Shown here: positions 54,908-64,000 of the stretch, one piece after another
Numbering within the stretch: the first letter of the stretch is position 1
Layout of the letters: each line of letters opens with the position of its first letter
Assembly: GCA_946902985.2 (NCBI GenBank)
Contig: OX336389.2
Location: 1,079,467,788 to 1,079,531,787, forward strand
Direction: 5' to 3'
Length of the DNA stretch: 64,000 nucleotides
Source of the DNA: Meconema thalassinum
Lineage: Eukaryota; Arthropoda; Insecta; Orthoptera; Tettigoniidae
Made by a program: the position numbers and the translations under genes
Notes under the pieces: generated by a model
What the model was told of the DNA's origin: nothing
What the model saw: only the letters and a program-made list of their open reading frames with translations
The model's database searches: none

Positions 54908-56130
54908 ATTACGGATTAACAATCTGTTGAAGTGAAAACCCCAATGGTTATTTATCAGCAATCATCACATGTAAATTTTAATAACATTTAACGCGTCATA
55001 TTTCAACTACCCACTTATTTGTCAATACGATTTTTCTAAGACAGATCCTAGATTTGACGATGCCTTACCGTTTGTCAGAAAAATGAATATAATATTAGAA
55101 AATATAACGCACCACTAGAATGGGTATGTTCCAAAAATAATTATTGAAAATTGGTGACTAATGAGAAGCCATTCATTAATATCACGGATAATTATGTTTT
55201 ATATAACATGCTGAACGAGTTTCATAACTGAATAATTAATTAGATTTTTGTGAAATTAAATAAAATTTTTGGATTTGAATAAATTACTGATTTTATTAAT
55301 TTATTATAATTTTGTTGCTACTGTTATATAAGAAAATAAATTGATTGATCTTGTCTTAAAATGGAAAATCAAGATAAAATATGAATGATTTAATTATTTA
55401 ATTATATTTTTGAAATATGAGAATAATTTGACGTCATAGTCATGTGAAACAGTTATTAAATGGATGTAAATTATGGATCTAGACCAAATGATCAAATAAA
55501 TCTTCAGATGATCAAGTTCTGAGAAATCCTTGCTTAATGATTTTACAGATAAACAATAATATTTGCTCTTATGTCTGACAAATATTCATGTTTTTTCCCA
55601 AATACTCAACGCAACGATTATTCAAGATACAGATTTTTGACAGTGAATTATTTTCTTGGAATGTGAAGAATTATAAATAGTGTAAATAGTAGACTATAGG
55701 CATCAGGATGGACAATTCATTTTGACTTGAGCAGCCTAACAGCGTAAATATTTTCATAATTAGTGACGTTGCCAATGGACTATGAAATTTGGTCATCGAT
55801 CATTTATCAAGTGTTTTTTTCTCTAAAGTGTTGCTATTTCTATATTGTATTTTGTGTGTGCGTGAAAATTCTTTTTCACTCATGTGATGGCTATTTTTGC
55901 ATTTTAAACTTCAAATTTTAATTGTAATAAAATGAGATTTTTTAGAAATTGTGATATTTTCATTTCTCCCTTCTATCATTATTGTTGCATCGAATCGAGA
56001 ATCAGTTAAGCAAGTTAGATTTTGTTTTATGTTACAATTTCACCCAGGTTGGCGCCCTGAGATATTTCTGAGTTTCGTGCTAGCTGATTTTCGGTAACGT
56101 GGTCGTTGGACTTCGGTCTAAACGGGCACA
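51928..56130 (+). repeat. right LTR, long form
   Basis: 4.2 kb including a 570-bp MITE, so about 3.6 kb when it inserted. Two copies of a stretch with GTGCTTGGC..G and GGGAGATGCATAAT.TCACCC (near 52808-52855 and 52945-52990) form a local direct repeat. A second (TA)n run is at 54866-54904. A 77-codon ORF at 52268 is not recognised. Confidence 0.85.
53046..53615. mobile_element. foldback MITE rich in CRE and ATGGCGGC motifs
   Basis: Ends AGTAGGGGG and CCCCCTACT; flanks TATCAA on both sides (53040-53045 and 53616-53621). Arms of about 200 bases (53075-53290 and 53380-53605) are inverted. They contain GACGTCA six or more times, AAGATGGCGGCC-type sequences on both strands, and TAACCTAGCCTAACCTAA. 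The poly-G run near 53050 has about 16 G. Confidence 0.88.
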
Positions 56131-57060
56131 ATATATATTAACATGCAAGGTTGGCAGTGCAACCGTTAGAGTGTAGATGTTAGGCCCCTTAAAACAATCA
56201 TCATGATCATTCATAATTGTATATACATACTGTATAAACTTAATGTGCAGGCCTGTGCATTGTATAACTGTATCAACAAGATTTGCGAACTACGACGACA
56301 AATACACCTCAAAGGTCTACTCTCTCTTCGTAAAGGGTACCGTGCATTATAGTTAAGTATAAAGTGATAATTTAAGGATTTAGAGTTACTGATTTTTAAA
56401 TTGAGAGGATGCGGGTCTGATGAAATTAACGACTTTGTGAGAAAGCGGCTTTTACGGTTGAATGCCCTATCTGACAGAAATCTCATCTGAAAACATTATG
56501 GAAAATAAAAGAATGAGAGTTGTAAGTTGTAAGTCCCTTTCTTTTAAAATGTAATGTTCTAAGACAGTCTACACGTAAGGGCCATATTATTGAATTTGTT
56601 TAAATTTGTAAATATTTGCTGGATTTGGGTATATTTTTGGGATCTTATATATTTATAGAACAATTTTTGGCGTAATTTGAGAGAATTAGATAAATATAGC
56701 TATTTTTTGAGGATTTGTAAAAATGTAGATATACTGTAATTTAGGAAAATTCTTAGTTATATAAAATGGTATTCAATTGAATGTGTAAAGTTAAACAATA
56801 TGTATGTAATTTATTAAAATTAAGGGATCTTTTGCATGATCTGTGTGGTTAAGCAAAAAAAAAAAAAAAAAAAGCGCTAGAAAATATAAAGCCAAGTATG
56901 AAAAAGTACCTTGGGACAGGTAGGGCACTTTAAGCAAGCCTAGTTGGACTGTGGATTCTTTCATTTGCGATTTACTGTATTCTGTAAGAAAAAAAAAACC
57001 AGCTAATATAGTCACAAAACTTTCCCTACATCCCTTTTATTATTAAATTAACCAGATTTT
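56131..57060. other. repeat debris; no gene
   Basis: The TGTTAGGCCCCTTAAAACAA stretch near 56181 looks like the 3' end of a CR1-like LINE. A 91-codon frame (56486-56211) is not recognised. A-run near 56854-56872. Confidence 0.4.
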
Positions 57061-57572
57061 CAACCTCTACCTACGAGGTGTGATCGAAAAGTTGTAAATT
57101 GGATGAATAACCAAATAACAACAGGGGTACAAGCAGCATAGCTTTTCAGACAAATTTAGTACACACACCAAATAATACGGGGCTAACGTTCAAAATGTCC
57201 AAAAGCCCGTAAAAAAAAAGCAACAACAATAATAAACACCAAAGATCACGGGGCTAACGATCAATACGTCCCAAGTTTATAAATGAAGAAACAACAACAA
57301 TAATACACATCAAAGAACACGAGGCTATTGATCACGATGTCGTACAGACACCACAATAACACAGCTTACTGAAATATTAATTTTTGTTATTTACTTAGAC
57401 AAAGCTGTCAAGTATTGAGTTCGATTTCCAATTAACCAATTTAAAAGTAGTCTTCCGTGGTTTCACACGTCTACTCCACGTCTACTTACTTAAGACCACG
57501 GCCGCCTCCTTCCCAAATCTAACTTAAACAACAGGCACCACAATAACACAGGTTGTGAATTATAAAAAATTA
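57061..57572. repeat. repeat mosaic with ATAACACAG units
   Basis: 57390-57560 resembles 59170-59340 (both hold ACAAAGCTG.CAAG, CTTCCRTGGTTTYACACGTC and GACCACGGYCGCCTCCTT). CACCTACGAGGTGTGATC-type sequence at 57068 also occurs in the foldback MITE at 53200-53400. Confidence 0.6.
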
Positions 57573-58024
57573 CGAGCCTTACAGTTGTCGCATATGATGT
57601 GTAACATCTGACATAGAAGAAACCTCACGTGAAATTGTTGATACACCGGTATTTTATACTATTATTGGCACAAATATTAATCTATTGTAAAAGGGAGTGT
57701 TTACAGATATTGTAGTTTATAATACGGAAGTAATTTTATTAGATGATTTGTAGCTTCCACCAGCACGAGCGTAAATAAAGAATCAACTAGATTAATAGGC
57801 GCGACACCGCTCATAACCTTAAATTCCTTATAAACAGGTCCTCTTCATTCACAGACCAACACGTATTTTCATATGGATTCTGTTAAAATGAGTCATATTG
57901 ATATGATAAATATCGTTTAAAATGAGAATCTGGTAGCAAAAATATCTACACCGTCCGAGATTCGCACCCGAGAACTCTAGATTCACAGTCATAGGCGCTA
58001 ACCACACGGCTATTTCGACTACGC
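57573..58024 (-). mobile_element. tRNA-headed SINE-like repeat, copy 1
   Basis: About 450 bp. On the minus strand the head reads AGCCGTGTGGTTAGCGCCTA with a B-box-like GGGTGCGAATCTC. The same sequence occurs at 62952-63405 at about 93-95% identity by eye. No target duplicate was identified. Confidence 0.75.
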
Positions 58025-58509
58025 TAAAACTATGCACAAGGTGGTGCCTTAGTTCCACGTTCCAATAATACTGCATTACGGAATTAAGTTTCATTTATAT
58101 TTTGCTTGTTTCGATAATGTTTCTGCGTGAAATCGAGTTTAAAATGCCTTATGAATAGGCCCTCTTGTGAGTAAAGAGAATGTATTCAGCAATAGTTCAT
58201 GAAGGCTTGCTCAATTTTCATATAACCACAACGATTATATTGTATTGATAACTGCATTACCGTTATGTGGGTTAATATTTGAATAGCCATTGTGCAGAAA
58301 CATAATACCGGCAATGCCGACTACTTACAATGTTTGATATTAAAGCATTTTACCATTTAAATACTGATACGAAGACTTCGAACATGTACCATGTCATTTG
58401 TTTCAATCACTTGACACCAGAGTTCGCATGAGCGTTTTCCGTTCCGTATGTCATATACATTCCACATGACCGAGAGTACGTCATGGTTGCCAGCTAGGTC
58501 TTACCACTG

Positions 58510-58770
58510 TTCGCTGGATCGATCGATCGAGCGGGCAGTGCATACTTCCGTTCTCCACCACTGCCAGCTAGTACACTTCCGTTCGTTCGATCGAGCGGGC
58601 AGTACATACTTCCGTTTTCCACCACTGCCAGCTAGTACACTTCCGTTCGATTGATCGAGCGGACAGTGCATACTTCCGTTTTCCACCACTGCCAGTTAGT
58701 ACACTTCCGTTCGATCGATCGATCGGGCAGTGCATACTTCCGTTCGATCCACCTCTGCCAGCTCGATCGT
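58510..58770. repeat. 64-bp minisatellite, four units
   Basis: CATACTTCCGTT occurs at 58541, 58605, 58669 and 58733, exactly 64 apart. Each unit includes TCGATCGATCG and CCACCACTGCCAGCTAGTAC. Overlapping ORFs on both strands come from the repeat and are not genes. Confidence 0.93.
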
Positions 58771-58849
58771 TCCGATCCACTTCCGTCCCCAATTTTCAAA
58801 ATCAATCCCACAAAACTATCCAGCAACCGAGTGGAAAGATGTAACACAT

Positions 58850-59650
58850 CAAAAATTAGCCTTATTGAGGGGAAAAATGAGCCACGGAGTTCCCAATAGT
58901 TTCTAGAGAAATTCCCGGCTCAACCAAGACATTTTACACTGGTTTGAGGGCTGGAACAGGGTACACTCAGTCCCATGAGGCAAGACTAAGAGTTGGATTC
59001 AATTCCAATCTCACCCAACTTAAAAGTGGTCTTCCATGGTTTCTCACTTCTACTCTACTAACTTAAGGCCACGGCAGCCTCCTTCCCAATCCTAACTTTA
59101 ATTACAGACACCACAATAACACAGGCTAACAGAAATATGCATTATTTATTCATTTATTTATTTATTTATTTATTTATTTTGACAAAGCTGACAAGAGCTG
59201 AGTTCGATTCCCAAATCAACCAACTTAAAAGAGGTCTTCCATGGTTTTACACGTCTACCCCTCGTCTACTAACTTAAGACCACGGTCGCCTCCTTACTAA
59301 TCCTAACTTTAATAATAGACACCACAATAACACAGGTTGTGAACAAAAATTAGCTTGATTGAGGAGAATAACGAGCCACGGAGTCCCAATAGCTTCTAGA
59401 GAAATTCCCGGCTCCACCAAGGATGTTAACTCTGATTTGAGGGCTGGAACGGTGTACACTCAGTCCCATGAGGCAAGACTGACAGGAGCTGGGTTCGATT
59501 CCCATCTCACCCAACTTAAAAGTGATCTTCCATGGTTTCTCACTTCTACCCTACTAAATTAAGGCCACGGCAGCCTACTTCACAATCCTAACTTTAATTA
59601 CAGACACCACAATAACAAAGGTTAACATAAACATGCATTCTTTATTTATT
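58850..59650. repeat. tandem-like SINE-type units
   Basis: Three similar stretches (58870-59130, 59170-59340, 59350-59640). Each has GAGGGCTGGAACRGKGTACAC or GAGTTCGATTCCCA, then AACTTAAAAG.GRTCTTCCATGG and GGCCACGGCAGCCT. (TTTA)n runs between them at 59144-59180. Confidence 0.75.
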
Positions 59651-62108
59651 TCTTTACACACCCTAATACAAGGAGCTAAATGTCCATAACGCCCATGACG
59701 CTCAAATGAAACAACAACATCAACAATGGTATGTCTACCATGTATCACAATAGCATTTGTTCACGGTTTATCCAAAAATTTATACCGATTTCTACAAAAG
59801 CTATGTGACGTATTTTACGCCACTTAGCTGACATAAAAATATACCTAACCTAAGATATTCTTTCCTGCCAAATTTACCCGTCCCTGATTTTCCAGTTGGA
59901 GCGAATGCTTCATAAATTCCTTCACTTACCCAAAATCTGAAGAAAGTTGTGGCCTTGCCGACTGTCGCAAATTCGACCTGTGAAGACCTTGTAAACTAAA
60001 TCTTCATGGATAAAACACCGCACACCCAGTCCAAACATGCGAGGTGTTACTCTGGACCTGATGTGCACTGATTCTGGAATTCGGTGTTCCCTAACCTCAA
60101 AAAATAACATTGGATCGACGCATTTAAAAATACGTCAATATCAGCTGTATCGATTGTTCCAACTCTAACCATCGCGAGATGTATCTACCGCCGTAGATGA
60201 CAAGTGACGTACGCATGGCGATCGACCAGGGTGGCCAACTCTCACGGAAGTGAACACGGAAATGTCTTATGGACTACTTTCAAGAAGCCAGGGGATTCTA
60301 GTGTGCGTGTGTGGCTACAACTATGCTTTGTCAAAAATCTTAGTGTCTGATATATGTACTGGGTTTTGGCGTGGGTAACGCTCTCTTACATTCTGACCAT
60401 CAGGAAAGACACTTGCTTTGGGGGACTCGGATCTCCCAAGGTTGGAAATCACAGGTATCGCCACCTTAATTGGTTGGCTTTAGTCTTAGTTTAATTTGTT
60501 GAAATATGTAGCTATAGTTTGGGTGTGTTCTGGGAAGTGTGATTTTTATTTATTGTTTGTCCATTTATTTCGGGGCTTTGTTTTCCTTTTCCGTGTAACT
60601 ACGTCGTGGATATACGTACCTCGTGGGTATGGCGCACTGGTTGATGTTCGGCAGATCAATGGATTGATGTGTCCTACTGTTTAATTCTGAATTCTTTATC
60701 AATTTTTCCTTCTTCGGAAGTGGTTTCATAGTGGGAAATCCTTCTCGTGTTCGGGCGTTTTTTTCTGTGTTGCGTAACCGTGTGCGTCCTTTAATTGGGT
60801 TCCAAATTTATTCATTCATATTCCCTATGATCACGCTTCCTGGAATTTTCTCATTCCAGTCATGTAGAGTATTATTATTTTAGTTTATGGGGGCCCTGTT
60901 CTTGGTTTTTGCATCACCTTACGTCCACGTGCTAGTTGTAGGTTATGTGACGCTTTTGCTTTGATTTTCCTCCCTTACGTCCACGTGCTAGTTGTAGGTT
61001 ATGTGACGCTTTTGCTTTGTTTTTTCCTCCCTTACGCCCATGTGCGTTTCACTTTTGAATTTCGAATTGCTGTATTTCAGTTTAACCTATGGGATTGGTT
61101 CAAATCCCAAATTTTGGGAGAGCGCCTTATGGTGCAATCGTTCCTTGGTGTCCCGTTATGAGTCCGCCATTTGTAGAGTCTAGTTTGTGTCAGGGCCCAT
61201 GATGGGCGTGTGATACCGTCCGCTCCGTTTTTCGGGAGTTTGCCATTTGTAATGTAGTTTTTCATTTTAATTTCGTTTTTCTTTTCCTTTTACGTAATTC
61301 CGGATGTGTTGGTACGCATGTTGGTAACTTATTTTCATTCCGGATGTAACTTGTAAATTTATGCTGGTATTGCACAACCATTCGCCGTGGCATTTCATGT
61401 TTAGTTCTGGGCATTTCATGTTTAGTTCTGGGCATTCGTGTGCTCTCGTTTCCTAGTTAAGGGTTTGTATGATTCTTTGACTAGGGATAATTTGTAATTG
61501 TAAGATATTACCTTCTGTGTACCTGTTCATTACTCGAATTTGTTGGTCCTAAAAGCATGTTAAGTGGTGTGTCGTACCACGTGACGTCAACGGCGTTTAC
61601 CATCCTCTCAGGTTCCAATTTCTCATGAAACCTTGTTTGTAACCAAATATTGTTCCTATTTTATATATTTTTTTGATATTTTACAATACAGACCCCTTAT
61701 ATATTTTGATTTAGATTTCATTTTGCCTTTAACGTCCAATCCCCACCCTCAAGACAGCTGCGGTGGAATGAATCCTCACCAGGTAAGTCTTCCACTTTTC
61801 AAGCTGGTGAATAAAGCGACGTATTTTCCTCTCTTGTCCATCTGAGGGGTGTCACCCCAATACGTCATCAACACCGGCCGCCGAGACAAAACCACCAAGC
61901 CCCGCAAAGGATGTCTTGGGGCCGCCGTTGGTAAGTTTCCTTCAGGTTGGCAGCCCCTCTAGGGAGTCTGTCGAGCTGAGCGAATAAGTGTATTAGTAGG
62001 AGATGGGGGTGACAAGCTATGTACTGATTTTACTTACATGTAACGGACTCTATTGCTGTAATTTTTACTGGTAACCTCTACGAGTCACCACATGCCCATT
62101 TTTAAACC
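59651..62108. other. long unassigned stretch; possible solo LTR
   Basis: No protein-coding signal. A 60-base direct repeat lies at about 60919-61040 (TTACGTCCACGTGCTAGTTG twice), a 20-base repeat (GGGCATTTCATGTTTAGTTC) at about 61387-61428, and AATAAA at 61810. T-rich sequence followed by AATAAA and GC-rich sequence suits a solo LTR on the plus strand, but I cannot fix its ends. Confidence 0.35.

Positions 62109-62110
<2 letters not shown>

Positions 62111-62183
<73 letters not shown>
62111..62183. repeat. (CA)n microsatellite
   Basis: About 36 CA units without interruption, directly before the SINE at 62193. Confidence 0.97.
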
Positions 62184-62185
<2 letters not shown>

Positions 62186-62192
62186 AAGTATA

Positions 62193-62572
62193 AGCTTGCC
62201 ACGGTCAGTGTGTCGGTCTACTAACCCCAAGCTTGCAGGTTCGCTCCTGGCCGTGGTAAGTGATTTTTGAAAGGCGGCAAAAATTGCGACACCATGTCAT
62301 ACGATGTTGGCATGTCAAAGAACCCAGTTGAATTCAGTAGGCCGTGTTCATAATGGCAAAATTAATATCGGGAGTTTCCGCCAACACAATGTTCCTCATT
62401 TCTCTACTAGAAAGCGCTATAGTGTTCAAGGAGCTTAGATATCTAACCTCCTTGACTTTCACAGTGCTCCAAGGAACAACGAAATTCGACATGCAATCTA
62501 CCCTTTGGGTGTCTAATAACAAAGCTTGCACCCGGCATCCGAGGCTATACGATTATTATTATTATTATTATT
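62193..62572 (+). mobile_element. tRNA-headed SINE with (ATT)n tail, 11-bp target duplication
   Basis: 380 bp. Head AGCTTGCCACGGTCAGTGTG with B-box GGTTCGCTCC; tail of ATT repeats. The target duplicate ACTGAAGTATA is at 62182-62192 and 62573-62583, perfect. A 77-codon ORF over it is not a gene. Confidence 0.93.
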
Positions 62573-62583
62573 ACTGAAGTATA

Positions 62584-62915
62584 CAAGACTAATGATACCG
62601 ATATTCCACACACACTGCTACTAACCTCGCTCGAGATACATGTCATGTCATCAGTAATATAACATCCGTGGGCCCGTACGAGCTAGAGAGGGAGTAGGTA
62701 TGGTGGGAGGAGTAGCTAGAGAGTATAATATAAGTTACACCTATTGCTACTGAGTGTGAGAACAGATTCTTGGTAGGAATCGAACCCACCTCTTTAGATT
62801 TGCCTCAAGAGGCCGAGTGTACATTCCAACCCTCAACTGGTGCCAGGAATTGAACCCAGACCTCAGGGGTGATAGCCATAATAGCTAGCCGAAGTACCAC
62901 GAGGTGTTCAAAGTG
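62584..62915. repeat. tRNA-like repeat fragments; no gene
   Basis: Two tRNA-type B-box motifs on the minus strand (from GAATCGAACCC near 62776 and AATTGAACCC near 62849). They look like SINE heads without a clear body. Confidence 0.5.

Positions 62916-62951
<36 letters not shown>
62916..62951. repeat. A-run, 36 bases
   Basis: An uninterrupted A-run just left of the SINE-like repeat at 62952. As that repeat is on the minus strand, this is T on its own strand, so it is not a normal poly(A) tail of it; it may be the tail of a plus-strand element on its left. Confidence 0.9.
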
Positions 62952-62952
<1 letters not shown>

Positions 62953-63405
62953 GAGCTTTACAGTAGTCGCATATGATGTGTAACATCTGACATAGAAGAA
63001 ACCTCACATGCAATTGTTGATACACCGGTATTTTATACTATTATTGGCACAAATATTAATCTTTTGTAAAAGGGAGTGATTTACAGATATTGTAGTTTAT
63101 AATACGGAACTCATTTTATTAGATGATTTGTAGCTTCCACCAGCACTAGCCTAAATAAAGAATACGATATGGATCAACTAGATTAATAGACGCGACACCG
63201 CTCATAACCTTAAATTCCTTATAAACAGGTCCTCTTCATTCACAGACCAACACGTAATTGCATATGCATTCTGTTAAAATGAGTCATAGTGATATGATAA
63301 ATATCGTTTAAAATGATAATCTGGTAGCAAAAATATCTACCCCGCCCAGGATTCGAACCCAAGATCTCTAGATTCACAGTCATACGCAGTAACCCCACGG
63401 CTATT
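62952..63405 (-). mobile_element. tRNA-headed SINE-like repeat, copy 2, truncated
   Basis: Second copy of 57573-58024. Its B box is better preserved (GGGTTCGAATCCTGGGC on the minus strand). It ends at CGGCTATTT where the 3' tail of a LINE begins. Confidence 0.8.
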
Positions 63406-64000
63406 TTTTTATTAGCTCTCTACATAATTACAGAATTTTCAGATAGTATAAATACCATACTATTACATCACAAGAAAATCAAAATAGTGTCCATATTTAT
63501 CATACAATTGTCCACTTTCACTAATCTTCCAGCGCTCTTTCTGCAGGTGATACCTGAGATCCAGGAACGAGAAATGTTGATCATTGTCCATCACAATGTG
63601 TACATATTGGCCCATTATCCACACAATGGCAGTCTGTTTAATTTGAGGGAAGGCGGTCACCGACAAACGAATCAACTTCCTGTCATCAAGGTCACCCGTG
63701 GGCACATTTAATAGTTGACATACTTGTCCCTTACACCACAGCCACGTGGAGGCAACTCGCGTGCATGTTGTGAAGCGATGTATCGCCGTATCAGTTTGAC
63801 CACATTGAGTACACCATGGGTGAGATTCAAGACGGATGTTATATCGCCGTAGAGCCGTTGGGATGAAATCGTTGAGGAGGATAAAAACCTGGGAGTGTAC
63901 AGCAGAAGAAATGGTCATAGCCCCAAATTTTTTCCAAACAGTGGGCCAATGGACGTAGAGGGTGGTGGCCTCGATTCGCGGTTTGGAGTGTACCACTTGC
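63405..64000 (-). pseudogene. LINE 3' end, cut by window edge
   Basis: An open frame of 177 or more codons from the right edge to 63463. It has AVHSQVFILLNDFIPTALRR and a zinc-finger-like WCTQCGQTDTAIHRFTTC (C-x2-C...H...C), the form seen at the C-terminus of many LINE ORF2 proteins after RT. The untranslated tail ends in TAATAAAAAAA at 63405-63415. No break is visible, but the catalytic parts lie outside the window. It could be intact or truncated; the group is unclear. Confidence 0.75.

Larger units (their letters stand above)
47440..56130 (+). mobile_element. second, older gag-only LTR element of the same lineage
   Basis: The left LTR (47440-49188) and right LTR (51928-56130) share both ends: TGTGYCCTTATYCACAGG at the start and TCTAAACGGGCA near the end. 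The internal part encodes a broken Gag and the last 70 residues of integrase. The target duplicate is probably ATAT, hard to fix within TA repeats. The left LTR lacks about 2.8 kb that the right LTR has, and gained a SINE. Gag motifs match the element at 6466-17257, although the LTRs do not resemble each other. Confidence 0.88.

Noticed and set aside
58501..58899. Overlapping ORFs on both strands around the 64-bp repeat
   Set aside because: They arise from a repeat whose length is not a multiple of three, open by chance on both strands.

Overview
The window looks like non-genic DNA from a large, transposon-rich insect genome. The mix of tRNA-headed SINEs, non-LTR elements, Tc1/mariner, hAT, Helitron and Gypsy-type elements fits an arthropod. 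I think an orthopteroid (polyneopteran) insect most likely, from the general look of the SINEs and LINEs, but I cannot prove this without a search. I found no convincing host protein-coding gene. Every long ORF belongs to a mobile element or its remnant.

Layout. 1-394: start of a Gypsy-type gag running off the left edge. 1150-2640: 3' part of an RNase H-bearing LINE. 2650-5760: a decayed endonuclease/reverse-transcriptase LINE (CFDP2-like). 6466-17257: a complete, recent Gypsy-like LTR element (minus strand) with 2.7-kb LTRs, gag, protease and integrase, but no reverse transcriptase or RNase H. 17700-21180: a SINE cut by a decayed ZMYM1-like hAT transposase. 21387-24601: a Helitron-like unit carrying about 14 copies of a 127-bp minisatellite. 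24739-25832: three SINEs with clear target-site duplications. 26820-26913: a near-perfect hairpin. 26914-33497: a Jockey-type LINE with an intact ORF2, its ORF1 split by two head-to-tail hAT-like MITEs; a small Helitron sits in the second MITE.

33845-37171: a foldback structure with roughly 530-bp arms, each carrying a tRNA-Pro-like segment. A Tc1 (DD34E) element is inserted in the left arm and the right arm keeps the empty site. 37890-41450: a decayed LINE. 42284-46093: a hAT nested in what may be another hAT. 47440-56130: a second, older LTR element of the same Gag lineage as the first. Its LTRs differ by a large deletion, a SINE insertion and a 570-bp foldback MITE, and its pol is reduced to the integrase tail. 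57000-62600: SINE-like and minisatellite repeats. 63405-64000: the 3' end of another LINE running off the right edge.

Taken together, the insertions give an unusually readable nesting record: several empty sites are preserved in paired LTRs, paired foldback arms and tandem MITEs. The most interesting theme is the pair of related LTR elements whose Gag begins with 11-residue coiled-coil repeats and which both lack reverse transcriptase. Because the LTRs of the first are almost identical, the RT-less form was probably what was copied, with the missing enzymes supplied in trans.
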